Assembly: GCA_029864095.1 (NCBI GenBank)
Contig: JAOTUB010000009.1
Span: 1-55,593 of the forward strand
Direction: 5' to 3'
Length of the DNA: 55,593 bases
Source: Gammaproteobacteria bacterium
GTDB lineage: Bacteria > Pseudomonadota > Gammaproteobacteria > Steroidobacterales > Woeseiaceae
The position numbers and the translations under genes are program-made. Under the pieces are notes generated by a model. The model had not been told where the DNA came from and ran no database searches. It worked only from the letters and a program-made list of their open reading frames with translations. Below are positions 8,681 through 16,839 of the stretch, piece by piece (position 1 is the first letter of the stretch; every line of letters starts with the position of its first letter).

Positions 8681-9423
8681 CCGGGACGTTCAAAAAGTCC
8701 GGACCTGAGTCCAGGTATTCGATGTTCGAAGCGGAAGCCGACGGACTCAAGGAGCTCCGTTCAGCCGGCGAGATTCGTGTACCGGATGTCATCGATTGCG
8801 GCACAGCGAACGGCCAGAGCTACATTATTCTCGAGCACTTGCCGCTGGAGCCGGCATCCCGCGAAACAGGGCAGCGCTTTGGCGAGCAACTTGCCAGACT
8901 ACATCGTCATACGGAGGATGGCTTCGGCTGGTTTCGGGACAACACGATCGGCCCGACGCCACAGATCAATACGCCGAGTGATGACTGGATTGAGTTCTTT
9001 CGCGCGCATCGCCTCGGGTATCAGCTTGATCTCGCCACGACCAACGGTTACGGGGCGCACGTCGAGGGGCCCGGTCGTGCACTAATGAATCGCCTGCCTG
9101 AGTTATTTGCGGACTATGCGCCGGCCGCGTCGCTGTTGCATGGCGATCTCTGGGGCGGCAACTGGGGCAGCGTTAATGGCGAGCCCGTGATTTTCGATCC
9201 GGCCGTTTACTACGGGGACCGCGAGTCGGATATTGCGATGACGATGCTGTTCGGCGGTTTTGGCCGACCCTTCTACGACGCGTACGAGCGTACCTGGCCG
9301 ATGGCGCCAGGCCACGAGCAACGTATCAAGCTATACCAGCTCTATCACCTCCTGAATCACCTGAATCTTTTCGGCCGTTCGTACCTGGGAAGGGCGATGA
9401 GCTTGATAAACGACCTCCTGTAG
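8677..9423 (+). CDS. Fructosamine kinase family protein, N-terminus short
   Basis: 248 aa; the family (YniA / ketosamine-3-kinase) is usually about 290 aa. These kinases phosphorylate sugar adducts on amines so that the adducts fall off. Clear kinase-like features are ILEHLPLE, the catalytic LLHGDLWGGNWG, the metal-binding FDPAVYYGDRESDIAM and the C-terminal YQLYHLLNHLNLFG. The only standard start in frame is a TTG at 8677 overlapping the exonuclease stop (TTGA), which leaves out the N-terminal glycine loop. Upstream, inside the exonuclease gene, the same frame is open for 21 codons and reads ATGGADIRPEPRLTGTFKK, resembling the family's GG(E/D)(I/V) loop, but has no ATG, GTG or TTG. So either a non-standard start is used or the protein is N-terminally degraded. 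Confidence 0.85.
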   Translation: MTGTFKKSGPESRYSMFEAEADGLKELRSAGEIRVPDVIDCGTANGQSYIILEHLPLEPASRETGQRFGEQLARLHRHTEDGFGWFRDNTIGPTPQINTPSDDWIEFFRAHRLGYQLDLATTNGYGAHVEGPGRALMNRLPELFADYAPAASLLHGDLWGGNWGSVNGEPVIFDPAVYYGDRESDIAMTMLFGGFGRPFYDAYERTWPMAPGHEQRIKLYQLYHLLNHLNLFGRSYLGRAMSLINDLL

Positions 9424-9444
9424 GAGGTTGTGGGCGCAAGCAGG

Positions 9445-9521
9445 GAGCGACCCGGGAGCTGCTCATCGGAAGTAAAGCGCAGCGCAGCGAGCCATGAAGA
9501 TGAGTAACTCCCGGGGCGCTC
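9445..9521. repeat. Hairpin repeat copy B, between convergent genes
   Basis: Arms 9445-9467 and 9499-9521 match at 20 of 23 positions (centre CCCGGGAG, inner end CTCATC/GATGAG). The loop holds the shared core GGAAGTAAAGCGCAGCG then CAGCGAGCCATG at 9468-9497. It sits between the ends of the convergent fructosamine-kinase-family and VOC genes, where it may serve as a two-way terminator. Relatives are at 7679-7774 and 53581-53691. Confidence 0.75.
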
Positions 9522-9525
9522 GGAG

Positions 9526-10293
9526 TTAGGCCGGGAACTCGCTCAGATCGTCTGATTCCTCGACCTCGATCAAATCACCGAGAAAGTCTTCTTCGAATGC
9601 ATAGAGCATCGTTCCTTCCGGTGCCTTGAGCGCGACGAACGCGCCTTCAAATCCCGGATAATCCTCGTGCGGCAAATCGTATTTGCTGATGAATTGTTTT
9701 AGTGTGGCCTTGTCGGCGCAGCGGAAACACAACGATGGCGTACTGAGTGCAATGCTTTCCGAGAGGCCCAGCGACGCCCCGCCCGCGTCGAAGCGCATGT
9801 GCACCGTGGGTTCTTCGCGCATTCGTATCAGTTTCGGTGCAACGGCTGCCCAGAAGCGCGCGGAGCGAAACGCATCTCGCACCGGCAAAGTCAATTCGAA
9901 CCAAGTGCCACACAAAGAATCATTGCCGAACTCATCGCCGCCACTGAACGTGCGAGCCTCGAGCATCGAAACCATGTGACCGTCGCGATCGGCCAGGCCA
10001 AGTTCGTTGAATTCGTCCTCACCGAGACGCATGACGCTGAAGTCAAAGCCGTGGTCCGCCATTCCGCGGGCACGCGTGGCGAGGTCCGGCTGTACGAAAG
10101 TGACCGCTGGCGAATCAAAATCTCGATCATGCAGTCCTATGCAGAGCACGCCGTCGCTCACGACTGTGTATTTGTGGGACCAAACGTCGCCAATTGTTAG
10201 TTCGGTGAAGCCAAGCGTCTTGTAATAGCCGAGGGAGTCAAGAATGTCAGAAGTACGAACACTGAACTCGAGAAAATGGCCCAGGCTGCTCAC
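9526..10293 (-). CDS. VOC (glyoxalase/dioxygenase fold) family protein
   Basis: 255 aa with two tandem vicinal-oxygen-chelate modules. The first (about 1-115) reads FLEFSVRTSDILDSLGYYKTLGF ending in LADRDGHMVSMLEA; the second (about 125-240) starts TWFELTLPVRDAFRSARFW. The pattern of paired beta-alpha-beta modules is that of glyoxalase I and related enzymes; the substrate cannot be told. Start is GTG at 10293, which overlaps the hemH stop as GTGA, so it is co-translated with ferrochelatase. This suggests, without proof, a link to haem or iron metabolism. Confidence 0.85.
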   Translation of the reverse strand: MSSLGHFLEFSVRTSDILDSLGYYKTLGFTELTIGDVWSHKYTVVSDGVLCIGLHDRDFDSPAVTFVQPDLATRARGMADHGFDFSVMRLGEDEFNELGLADRDGHMVSMLEARTFSGGDEFGNDSLCGTWFELTLPVRDAFRSARFWAAVAPKLIRMREEPTVHMRFDAGGASLGLSESIALSTPSLCFRCADKATLKQFISKYDLPHEDYPGFEGAFVALKAPEGTMLYAFEEDFLGDLIEVEESDDLSEFPA

Positions 10294-11402
10294 TCTGCTG
10301 CACCCATCGCCAGCGCACGGTCACGTGATTTGTCGCGTGCCCGAGCAGCTTCGCTGGCGCTCCAGTCGGCGGACGATTCGGGCCAACCGCACACGTGTTT
10401 TTCGATCAGGCGCGCCAGAAACGCAACGTGGTCATCACGCGCATTAAGAGCAGGAATGTAGTTGAGCGAGTTACCATCGGCACCGGCAAAAAACTCCGCG
10501 TTTTGCATTGCGATTTCTTCGAGCGTTTCGAGGCAATCGGCCGCGAAGCCGGGACAAACCACATCGAGTTTTGCGATGCCCTTGTCGCCGAGTTCAACGA
10601 CCGTCTCGTCGGTGTAAGGGCGCAGCCATTCTGCGCGACCGACGCGCGACTGGAACGAGATGAGCCACTCATCGTCACCCAACTCGAGCGATTCGGCGAT
10701 GAGCCGCGCCGTCTTCTGGCACTGGCAATGATACGGATCGCCACTCAACAGCGTGTCCATCGGCACGCCGTGAAAAGAAAACAACAGCTTCTCGCCACGA
10801 CCATGCTGTTCCCAGTACTGGCGGATGTTCTGCGCCTGTGCAGCAATAAACCCAGGTGCGTCGTGATAATGGTTAATGAACCGGAACTCGGGAACCCAAC
10901 GGCGCTTGCTCAGAGCGCCTGTGACCATATCGAAAACAGAGCCTGTCGTCGTACCCGAATACTGCGGATACAGGGGCAGACACACGATGCGTCTTGCGCC
11001 ACAGTCGTACAGTCGCTGTAGAGCCGACGCAATCGAAGGCTGCCCGTAAGACATGCCGAGCTCGGTGTGCACCGCACCCGAGAGTCGCGCCGAGAGCTGT
11101 TGCCCTACGGAATTGGCGATGTCCTGTGAGTAAATAAGCAGCGGTGATCCGTGCTCCGTCCAGATTTTTCGATACGCCTCCGCGGATCGGGACGGCCGAA
11201 AGCGAAGAATGAATCCGTGCAATATGATCCGCCACAGCAGCCGCGGCAGTTCCACAACGCGCGGGTCAGCCAGAAATTGTCCGAGATAACGACGCACGGC
11301 AGCTGTTGTCGGCGCGTCCGGCGTGCCCAGGTTGACTATGAGTACGCCCAGGGACTCGGGAAGCCCGTGTTCGTACATTGGCGAGGATTGGAACGTCGGC
11401 AT
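10290..11402 (-). CDS. hemH: Ferrochelatase
   Basis: Inserts Fe2+ into protoporphyrin IX, the last step of protohaem synthesis. 370 aa. Visible family features: VLIVNLGTPDAPTTAAVRRYL at the N-terminus, LPLYPQYSGTTTGSVFD, the metal-binding His in LLFSFHGVP, FQSRVGRAEWLRPYT and the C-terminal VVCPGFAADCLETLEEI and YIPALN. The tail after residue 345 is rich in Ala and Arg and beyond the core fold. It runs left from a divergent gap shared with the 147-aa conserved protein and is coupled by GTGA to the VOC gene. Confidence 0.97.
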   Translation of the reverse strand: MPTFQSSPMYEHGLPESLGVLIVNLGTPDAPTTAAVRRYLGQFLADPRVVELPRLLWRIILHGFILRFRPSRSAEAYRKIWTEHGSPLLIYSQDIANSVGQQLSARLSGAVHTELGMSYGQPSIASALQRLYDCGARRIVCLPLYPQYSGTTTGSVFDMVTGALSKRRWVPEFRFINHYHDAPGFIAAQAQNIRQYWEQHGRGEKLLFSFHGVPMDTLLSGDPYHCQCQKTARLIAESLELGDDEWLISFQSRVGRAEWLRPYTDETVVELGDKGIAKLDVVCPGFAADCLETLEEIAMQNAEFFAGADGNSLNYIPALNARDDHVAFLARLIEKHVCGWPESSADWSASEAARARDKSRDRALAMGAAE

Positions 11403-11471
11403 AGACCCGTAACCCGATTTGAATCGGCGTAACAGTAAACGAAAGGCCCTTCGCGCGCCAGCGACCGGCGC

Positions 11472-11477
11472 TATAAT
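11472..11477 (+). promoter_or_regulatory. Consensus -10 element (TATAAT)
   Basis: A perfect TATAAT lies about 39 nt before the ATG at 11516, in the hemH divergent gap. No good -35 box is seen at 16-18 bp upstream (the region reads CTTCGCGC). Transcription starting near 11484 would leave the TTG at 11486 without a leader, which favours ATG 11516 as the gene start. Confidence 0.5.
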
Positions 11478-11515
11478 CCCTTGTCTTGATTGGTAATTAT
11501 TGCGCGACGTGGCTC

Positions 11516-11959
11516 ATGAACAATCTTTCTGATACCCAAGGCGCCCAGCAGCGGACGTGGGCCCTGATACGGGATATTGCCGTACTGCAGGTCAAGCTCG
11601 TTGTTGACGGTCTCCGCGATCTGATTCTGGTTCCCGCCTCTCTTGTCGCGGGGATAGTGAGTCTTGTCAAGACGAGAGACGGCAAACCAGGAAGCGAGTT
11701 CTATGCGCTGATCAGCGTTGGCAAGCAGAGTGAGCGCTGGATCAATCTGTTTGGCGCGATTAGAAACGCGCCGCCGGACATTATCGAAGAGAATCGCTTC
11801 GGCGAGGCGGATATAGACGATATTGTCTCGCGCGTAGAGTCATTCGTCGTTGATGAATACAAACGCGGCGGTGTGACTGCGCAGGCAAAGCACAGGATCG
11901 ATAAAGCGCTGGAGGCAATGCAGCGCCGCCGTAAAAAGGGATCGCGCGAGCCGCTTTGA
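11516..11959 (+). CDS. Conserved hypothetical protein with hydrophobic helix
   Basis: 147 aa from the ATG at 11516 (MNNLSDTQGAQQRTWALIRD). A long amphipathic to hydrophobic stretch spans about 18-52 (LQVKLVVDGLRDLILVPASLVAGIVSL, interrupted by a few charges), followed by an acidic middle (DIIEENRFGEADIDDIVSRVE) and a basic tail (MQRRRKKGSREP). It looks peripheral or membrane-associated. I do not recognise a named domain. The gene stands alone between divergent hemH and the convergent thiolase. Confidence 0.75.
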   Translation: MNNLSDTQGAQQRTWALIRDIAVLQVKLVVDGLRDLILVPASLVAGIVSLVKTRDGKPGSEFYALISVGKQSERWINLFGAIRNAPPDIIEENRFGEADIDDIVSRVESFVVDEYKRGGVTAQAKHRIDKALEAMQRRRKKGSREPL

Positions 11960-11964
11960 ATGTC

Positions 11965-13251
11965 TCAGGCTGCTTCCATGATCGCAGTAACACCCATGCC
12001 GCCTGCCGTGCACACCGAAATGAGTCCGCGACCGGAGCCCTTTTCGCTCAGCAGTTTGGCCATTGTCGCAACGATGCGCGCGCCGGTGGCTGCAAACGGG
12101 TGGCCCACTGCGAGGCTGCCGCCTTTTACATTGAGCTTGGACAGGTCGATCGGGCCCAACGATTGATTGCGCCCCAGACGATCACGACAGAATTTCTCGG
12201 ACTGCCATGCCTTGAGCGTTGCTATGGTCTGCGACGCAAATGCTTCATGAATCTCGTAGAAGTCAAAGTCTTGAAGCCGCAGGTTTGCCACTTTCAACAT
12301 CTCGGAAACGGCGTACGCCGGCGCCATTAAGAGACCCTCGTCGTCGACGAAATTGACCGCGGCCACTTTCGTAAAGGTCAAATAGGCGGCTATAGGAAGG
12401 TTCTTCAGGTTAGCCCAATCCTCCGACGCGAGCAGCACGGCCGCGGCTCCGTCCGTCAATGGAGTACTGTTGCCCGCAGTCATCGTGGCGTCTTCGCTTT
12501 TGTCGAACACCGGTTTCAGAGCCGACAGCTTCTCGAACGTCGTATCGCGGCGGATGTTGTTATCTTCCTCGCAATCGAGAAAAGGGACGACGAGGTCTTC
12601 ATACCAGCCGGCGTCATAAGCCGCTGCGGCTTTGACATGGCTCGCGAGGGCAAGCTGGTCCTGGTGTTCGCGTGGTATGTCCCATTTCTGTGCCGTGATT
12701 TCCATGCTCTGACCCATGGAAAGGCCTGTGCGCGGCTCGGTAACGCCCGGAAACAGCGGCTTGAAGTGCGCCGGTCTCAGCCGAAACCACGGCAGTATCC
12801 GATCCTTTACCGATCGTGCGCGAAAGACGTCAAGCATAATCGAGCGATAGGCATCGTTGTAAACGATAGGTGGATCGCTCACCGTGTCGGTGCCGCCGGC
12901 AATGCCCGATTCGATTTGTCCAAGTGCGATCTTGTTGGCGATCATGATGCAGGCTTCGAGGCTCGTCCCGCAGGCACGTTGCAGATCAACGCCAGGGGTG
13001 CGCGGGGACAGGCCCGAGTCCAGCACGGATTCCCGCGCGAGATTCCAGTCCCTTGAATGCTTGATCACCGCGCCGAGAGCAACGTCGCCCAGCGTCTGTC
13101 CCTTCAGGTCGAATTTGTTTACGACACCCTGCAGTGCCGCCGCCATCAGGTCCTGGTTCGAACAATCCCTGTAGACCGAGTGCGACCGGCAAAATGGGAT
13201 TCTCGATCCCCCGACTACAGCAACTCGTTTGGCTCGGCCATCATGCAACAT
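11965..13251 (-). CDS. Acetyl-CoA C-acyltransferase, FadI-type thiolase
   Basis: Thiolase, 428 aa, that cleaves 3-ketoacyl-CoA in fatty-acid beta-oxidation (or condenses acetyl-CoA). The nucleophilic Cys is in DLQRACGTSLEAC, the His in EIHEAFASQT, and the C-terminal Cys and glycine loop in VCTAGGMGVTAIMEAA; GGSLAVGHPFAATGARI is also present. The insertion with RLRP and VEDNNIR-like sequence (CEEDNNIRRDTTFEKL) matches the FadI branch rather than FadA. GGAGG precedes the ATG at 13251; the ten-residue longer form is not supported. No hydratase/dehydrogenase (FadJ) partner is adjacent. Confidence 0.9.
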   Translation of the reverse strand: MLHDGRAKRVAVVGGSRIPFCRSHSVYRDCSNQDLMAAALQGVVNKFDLKGQTLGDVALGAVIKHSRDWNLARESVLDSGLSPRTPGVDLQRACGTSLEACIMIANKIALGQIESGIAGGTDTVSDPPIVYNDAYRSIMLDVFRARSVKDRILPWFRLRPAHFKPLFPGVTEPRTGLSMGQSMEITAQKWDIPREHQDQLALASHVKAAAAYDAGWYEDLVVPFLDCEEDNNIRRDTTFEKLSALKPVFDKSEDATMTAGNSTPLTDGAAAVLLASEDWANLKNLPIAAYLTFTKVAAVNFVDDEGLLMAPAYAVSEMLKVANLRLQDFDFYEIHEAFASQTIATLKAWQSEKFCRDRLGRNQSLGPIDLSKLNVKGGSLAVGHPFAATGARIVATMAKLLSEKGSGRGLISVCTAGGMGVTAIMEAA

Positions 13252-13383
13252 ACTTGCCTCCGTACAGACATCTAAACCCAACTCATTTGTGCAACTTTAC
13301 ACGAATCAGTTTTCCAATTCGCCCGCCAAAACGGGCTGCCAACAAGCGGGTCGGGCAAATTCTGCGAAAGGCCCGGGACGCGA

Positions 13384-14775
13384 ATGGGTTACATTTGCCG
13401 CATGTGGCGAACGAGCAGTTGGCGAGAAGAGACCCGAGGGCTGATGCGCCTCGCCGGGCCGCTTATCGTTAACAACCTGTCGATAGCCGGCATGCAGTTT
13501 GCTGACGCGGTCATGGCGGGCCGCCTCGGTGCCGAGTCGTTGGCAGCTGTCGCAGTGGGCGCCAGCGTCTGGTTTTTCGGCTTCGTGATATGCCTCGGAA
13601 TACTCATGGCGATCTCACCGCTCGCGGCGCGGCACTACGGGGCGGGAAATCCCGAACTGATAGGCTGCTATACGCGTCAGGGCATGTACCTGGGAATCGC
13701 ATTCGGGCTGTTTTTGATTCTGCTCGCCCAGGCCACCGTGGCTCCGCTGCTGATACAGGTCGGCGTGGACAACAGCTTTCGCGATCTGACCGTAGGCTAC
13801 GTGTTGGCCATCATTCCGGGAGCACCCGCGATATTCGTGTTTCTCGCGCTGCGGTTCACGACAGAGGGCATCGGTTACACGCGACCGATAATGTTCACGT
13901 CAATCTTGTCGCTCGTCTGCAACGTGTTCCTGAACTACGTGCTCATGTTCGGTCACTTCGGCGCCCCTGCACTTGGTGTTGTCGGGTGTGGTCTGGCAAG
14001 CGCAATCACGATGTGGGTGATCATGGTGTCATTGGCTGCGTACATGGTCATTAGCCCGCATTACAAGCCGCTGAAGATCTTTTCTCGCGTTGCACCTTTG
14101 CGTCCGAGCGTGCTCAAAGAGATTCTGGTCCTGGGAGTGCCGATCGCCGTGATGATTACGGCAGAGGCCGGGCTATTCAATGCAGTTTCGATTCTGATGG
14201 GTACGCGAGGTGCTTCGATTGCGGCAGCGCATCAGATCGCAATCAACTTTGCAGCCACGATGTTCATGGTGCCGCTCGCGCTGAGTTCGGCCATCACCAT
14301 TCGGGTCGGTCACGCATTAGGTGCAGGTAACGCGACGGCTGCAAGATTCAGCGGCGCACTTGGCATCATAATCTGCGCAGTTTTCATGACCTGTTCCGCT
14401 ACGTTTCTGCTCATATTTCGCGATTCGGTCGTCAGTCTGTACACAAACGACAAATCGGTAACCAGTATCGCGATCACCCTGCTGCTGATGGCCGCGATAT
14501 TTCAGGTGGCCGACGGCATACAAATTGGTGCGGCCGGAGCGCTGCGAGGTTACAAGGACACGCGATTGCCGATGGTTATCAACACCTTCGCGTACTGGGT
14601 GCTGGCGTTCCCGCTCGCGTACCTGGCCGCCGTGACCTATCGGTCGCCCCCGAGTTACGTCTGGGGCGGCTTCGTCATGGGGCTGACAACAGCAGCGATA
14701 CTGCTGGGGTGGCGATATGTGCTCGTGTCACGCGCGGAACTCACCGCTGCGCGACAAGAACAACTAGAGGTTTAG
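13384..14775 (+). CDS. MATE family efflux transporter, NorM-like
   Basis: 463-aa inner-membrane protein with 12 predicted helices in two homologous halves. It exports cationic drugs or metabolites with Na+ or H+ influx. The N-terminal LMRLAGPLIVNNLSIAGMQFADAVMAGRLG is the typical NorM opening, and helix 7 (PIAVMITAEAGLFNAVSILMG) opens the second half. GALRGYKDTRLPM is the usual late loop. ATG at 13384, with a second ATG at 13402. It is divergent from the thiolase, and its stop overlaps the convergent DUF924 gene by 4 nt. It is the first of three MATE genes in 20 kb. Confidence 0.93.
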   Translation: MGYICRMWRTSSWREETRGLMRLAGPLIVNNLSIAGMQFADAVMAGRLGAESLAAVAVGASVWFFGFVICLGILMAISPLAARHYGAGNPELIGCYTRQGMYLGIAFGLFLILLAQATVAPLLIQVGVDNSFRDLTVGYVLAIIPGAPAIFVFLALRFTTEGIGYTRPIMFTSILSLVCNVFLNYVLMFGHFGAPALGVVGCGLASAITMWVIMVSLAAYMVISPHYKPLKIFSRVAPLRPSVLKEILVLGVPIAVMITAEAGLFNAVSILMGTRGASIAAAHQIAINFAATMFMVPLALSSAITIRVGHALGAGNATAARFSGALGIIICAVFMTCSATFLLIFRDSVVSLYTNDKSVTSIAITLLLMAAIFQVADGIQIGAAGALRGYKDTRLPMVINTFAYWVLAFPLAYLAAVTYRSPPSYVWGGFVMGLTTAAILLGWRYVLVSRAELTAARQEQLEV

Positions 14776-15437
14776 CCACCCTGACCGAAATCGGGGCTGT
14801 CACCGGCAAGATATTCGTTCTCTTCGGGCGTGTTTTCGCGATTCAATAGCTTGTTGCGATGCGGGAAACGACCAAATCGCTCAATGATGTCATGATGTAG
14901 TTCGGCAAACTGCGCGATCGTCTGGAATGTTTCGCGATACGTGGGCGAGACGGCGTCGGCCAGGCGATTGAAGATGTCGACGGACTTTGCCTGGACCTTG
15001 CGGGACTCGGCATGCTGTAACGGCATGTAAAAGAAAACACGCTGAATCGGCGTAAGGCCCTTGTCTTTTTTTTCCATGGCGCCTTGAACGCAAAGCTTCA
15101 GCGCTGCGTTGTCCATCTCAAACGCTGCTGCGGTATTGCGATAGATATTGCGGCGAAACTGATCGAGCAGGAGTATCAATGCAAGCCGACCCAACGGCCG
15201 ATGAGACCAATAGTCCAGCTCTCCGGCTGATGCTCTGGCCACGTCGTCGGCAAACTCTTTTTTGCACTCATGATCGAATACCGCATCCTCGCCAAACCAG
15301 ATGTCCATACGCTGGTCGATTTTTGGTGCTGTGAGCTGCTCCTCCATGAACCAGAATGACAGAATAGCGTTGATGCGGTGCTGGTCTTCATCAGTAATGG
15401 TCGCATCCATGCTTTCGCTGAGTAGTTTTACCGGCAT
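14772..15437 (-). CDS. DUF924 family protein
   Basis: Alpha-helical TPR-like protein of unknown function, found widely in bacteria and eukaryotes. Typical sequences are ILSFWFMEEQ near the N-terminus, DIWFGEDAVFDHECKKEF, LALILLLDQFRRNIYRNTAAAF (the family's best motif), VFFYMPLQHAES and the C-terminal ERFGRFPHRNKLLNRENTPEE. The start is uncertain: ATG 15437 (221 aa) is chosen because the homology begins soon after; ATG 15410 and ATG 15539 are in frame too and none has a strong ribosome site. Confidence 0.85.
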   Translation of the reverse strand: MPVKLLSESMDATITDEDQHRINAILSFWFMEEQLTAPKIDQRMDIWFGEDAVFDHECKKEFADDVARASAGELDYWSHRPLGRLALILLLDQFRRNIYRNTAAAFEMDNAALKLCVQGAMEKKDKGLTPIQRVFFYMPLQHAESRKVQAKSVDIFNRLADAVSPTYRETFQTIAQFAELHHDIIERFGRFPHRNKLLNRENTPEENEYLAGDSPDFGQGG

Positions 15438-15571
15438 TTCAACAATTCCAGTGTGCTTGTGGCGCCCGTCCCGTGACATTGTGACCCGACAGGGCACATT
15501 TGGTGCGAACCAGGTCACGATTTGGGCGCTGTGGGCCATTTATGGATACAAATCTGCGTAGACTTTAGCAG

Positions 15572-16042
15572 ATGATCAGCGCTCTACGAGGAAATCGCAC
15601 GGGATTGCCGGTCGCGGTACTGGCATGCACGTTGTTATCTGCCTGCGGCGGCCCGCCGGAAGGGCCTGAGGCGGCAATACGCGCCTGGGTCCGCCAGGGA
15701 CACGAAGCCGCGGAGGCAAAGGACCGCCGCGCGCTGGTCGACCTGATCTCTCCTGCGTACACGGATGCGCGGGGAAACAGCCGTGACGACATCGAAAACA
15801 TGTTTCGGTTGTTCTTCTTGCGCCAGCAAAAGGTGGCGCTCATTAGCCGCATTGAAGAACTTCAGGTATACGGCGACACCGCAGCATTGCTTGTGTTGTC
15901 CGTCGGCATGGCCGGAACGAATGATAACGTTCTCGGCTTTAGTGCCGATGCATATCGATTCGAGATGGAATTCGAGCTTCAAAATGATGAGTGGTTGCTG
16001 ACATCGGCCCGCTGGGGCGAGTTTGGAGGCGATCTGCATTAG
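15572..16042 (+). CDS. Lipoprotein with NTF2-like fold
   Basis: 156 aa. A lipobox (LLSACGG, Cys at about residue 25) follows a hydrophobic signal. The rest (EAAIRAWVRQGHEAAEAKDRRALVDLIS, then a curved-sheet pattern ending in WLLTSARWGEF) resembles small NTF2/SnoaL-like periplasmic domains that bind ligands or other proteins. A second lipoprotein gene follows after about 20 nt, so they are likely co-transcribed. Function unknown. Confidence 0.8.
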   Translation: MISALRGNRTGLPVAVLACTLLSACGGPPEGPEAAIRAWVRQGHEAAEAKDRRALVDLISPAYTDARGNSRDDIENMFRLFFLRQQKVALISRIEELQVYGDTAALLVLSVGMAGTNDNVLGFSADAYRFEMEFELQNDEWLLTSARWGEFGGDLH

Positions 16043-16063
16043 TCCGGTAGGGAGGGCTTGCGC

Positions 16064-16546
16064 ATGAAACGAACAGATTTGCTGCTCTGCTCGGGCCTGC
16101 TGCTGGCAAGCTGCGTGTTGTCCGCATGTGCCGGCACAGGTCCTTTGATCAGCTCACCCGGCGTGAGTCTCAGAGACGTACGGATGACCGAGATCGATTT
16201 TTCCGGTCAGACATTCCTGCTCGGGTTCGCTGTAACGAACCCCAACCCTTTTCCCTTACCGGTCGAAGCCGTGTCGTACGCGGTCGATCTCGATGGATAT
16301 CGTTTCGCCACGGGCCAGACCGAAGGCGGCTTTACGGTGCCAGCGCGGGGCGACAGTGAGTTTGCGATCAGTGTAGAGCTCAATCTGCTGAAGACAGCTC
16401 CCCAGCTCCTGTACGTGGTGCGCGAAGGCGTGAAACGTGACATACCGTACAAGCTGAAGGGGAAGCTCGGCGTCGACATTCCACTTGTCCAAGCCGTCGC
16501 GTTCGAAGCGGCGGGTGAACTTCGATTGCAATCGAGCCGCGACTAG
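16064..16546 (+). CDS. LEA14-type (water-stress/hypersensitivity domain) lipoprotein
   Basis: 160 aa from the ATG at 16064, with AGGGAGGG about 8 nt upstream. A lipobox (VLSACAG) closes the signal peptide. The body is a type-2 LEA (WHy) beta-sandwich: MTEIDFSGQTFLLGFAVTNPNPFPLPV is the diagnostic strand and NPNPF turn, followed by VDLDGYRFATGQTEGGFTVPARG. Such bacterial proteins are thought to guard against desiccation or envelope stress, though this is not well shown. It is paired with the NTF2-like lipoprotein. Confidence 0.9.
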   Translation: MKRTDLLLCSGLLLASCVLSACAGTGPLISSPGVSLRDVRMTEIDFSGQTFLLGFAVTNPNPFPLPVEAVSYAVDLDGYRFATGQTEGGFTVPARGDSEFAISVELNLLKTAPQLLYVVREGVKRDIPYKLKGKLGVDIPLVQAVAFEAAGELRLQSSRD

Positions 16547-16735
16547 TCTTCGAAAATACCGAGCAAATCCAGATCGTTACGCGCGCAACCAAAATCTCTG
16601 CGGCGCGTTGCTCCGGGAAAACAGGCTGACAAGCACCGATTGCGGGTATTTGCCCTGGTAATGTTGCGGTGCGGTAGCGAGCCGGACAAATCGTGGCATA
16701 TACTTCATCGTTCGGGCAGCTTTGGCGTTCATCCT

Positions 16736-16779
16736 GCATGCGGCCCTAAGCGGCCGTTTGGTCGCATGCGGCGGTTTTT
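16736..16779 (+). terminator. Terminator-like hairpin in the gltB leader
   Basis: GCATGCGGCC (16736-16745) pairs with GGTCGCATGC (16760-16769), a 10-bp stem with one G-U, and is followed by GGCGG and a run of five T. It lies 60 bp before the gltB start in a 293-bp gap that holds no gene. It may end read-through from the lipoprotein genes or act as a leader attenuator for gltB. I see no T-box, riboswitch or clear leader peptide around it. A TATACT at 16699-16704 could be the -10 of gltB. Confidence 0.4.
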
Positions 16780-16839
16780 GCGCCACCTCAATGAAATGAT
16801 GAATCGGGGCACGCCAAACGCGTGACCTTCAGGGCATCT

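Noticed and set aside
13321..13336. GCCCG/CGGGC inverted repeat before the NorM-like gene
   Set aside because: Only 5 bp, expected by chance at this GC content; no T-run.
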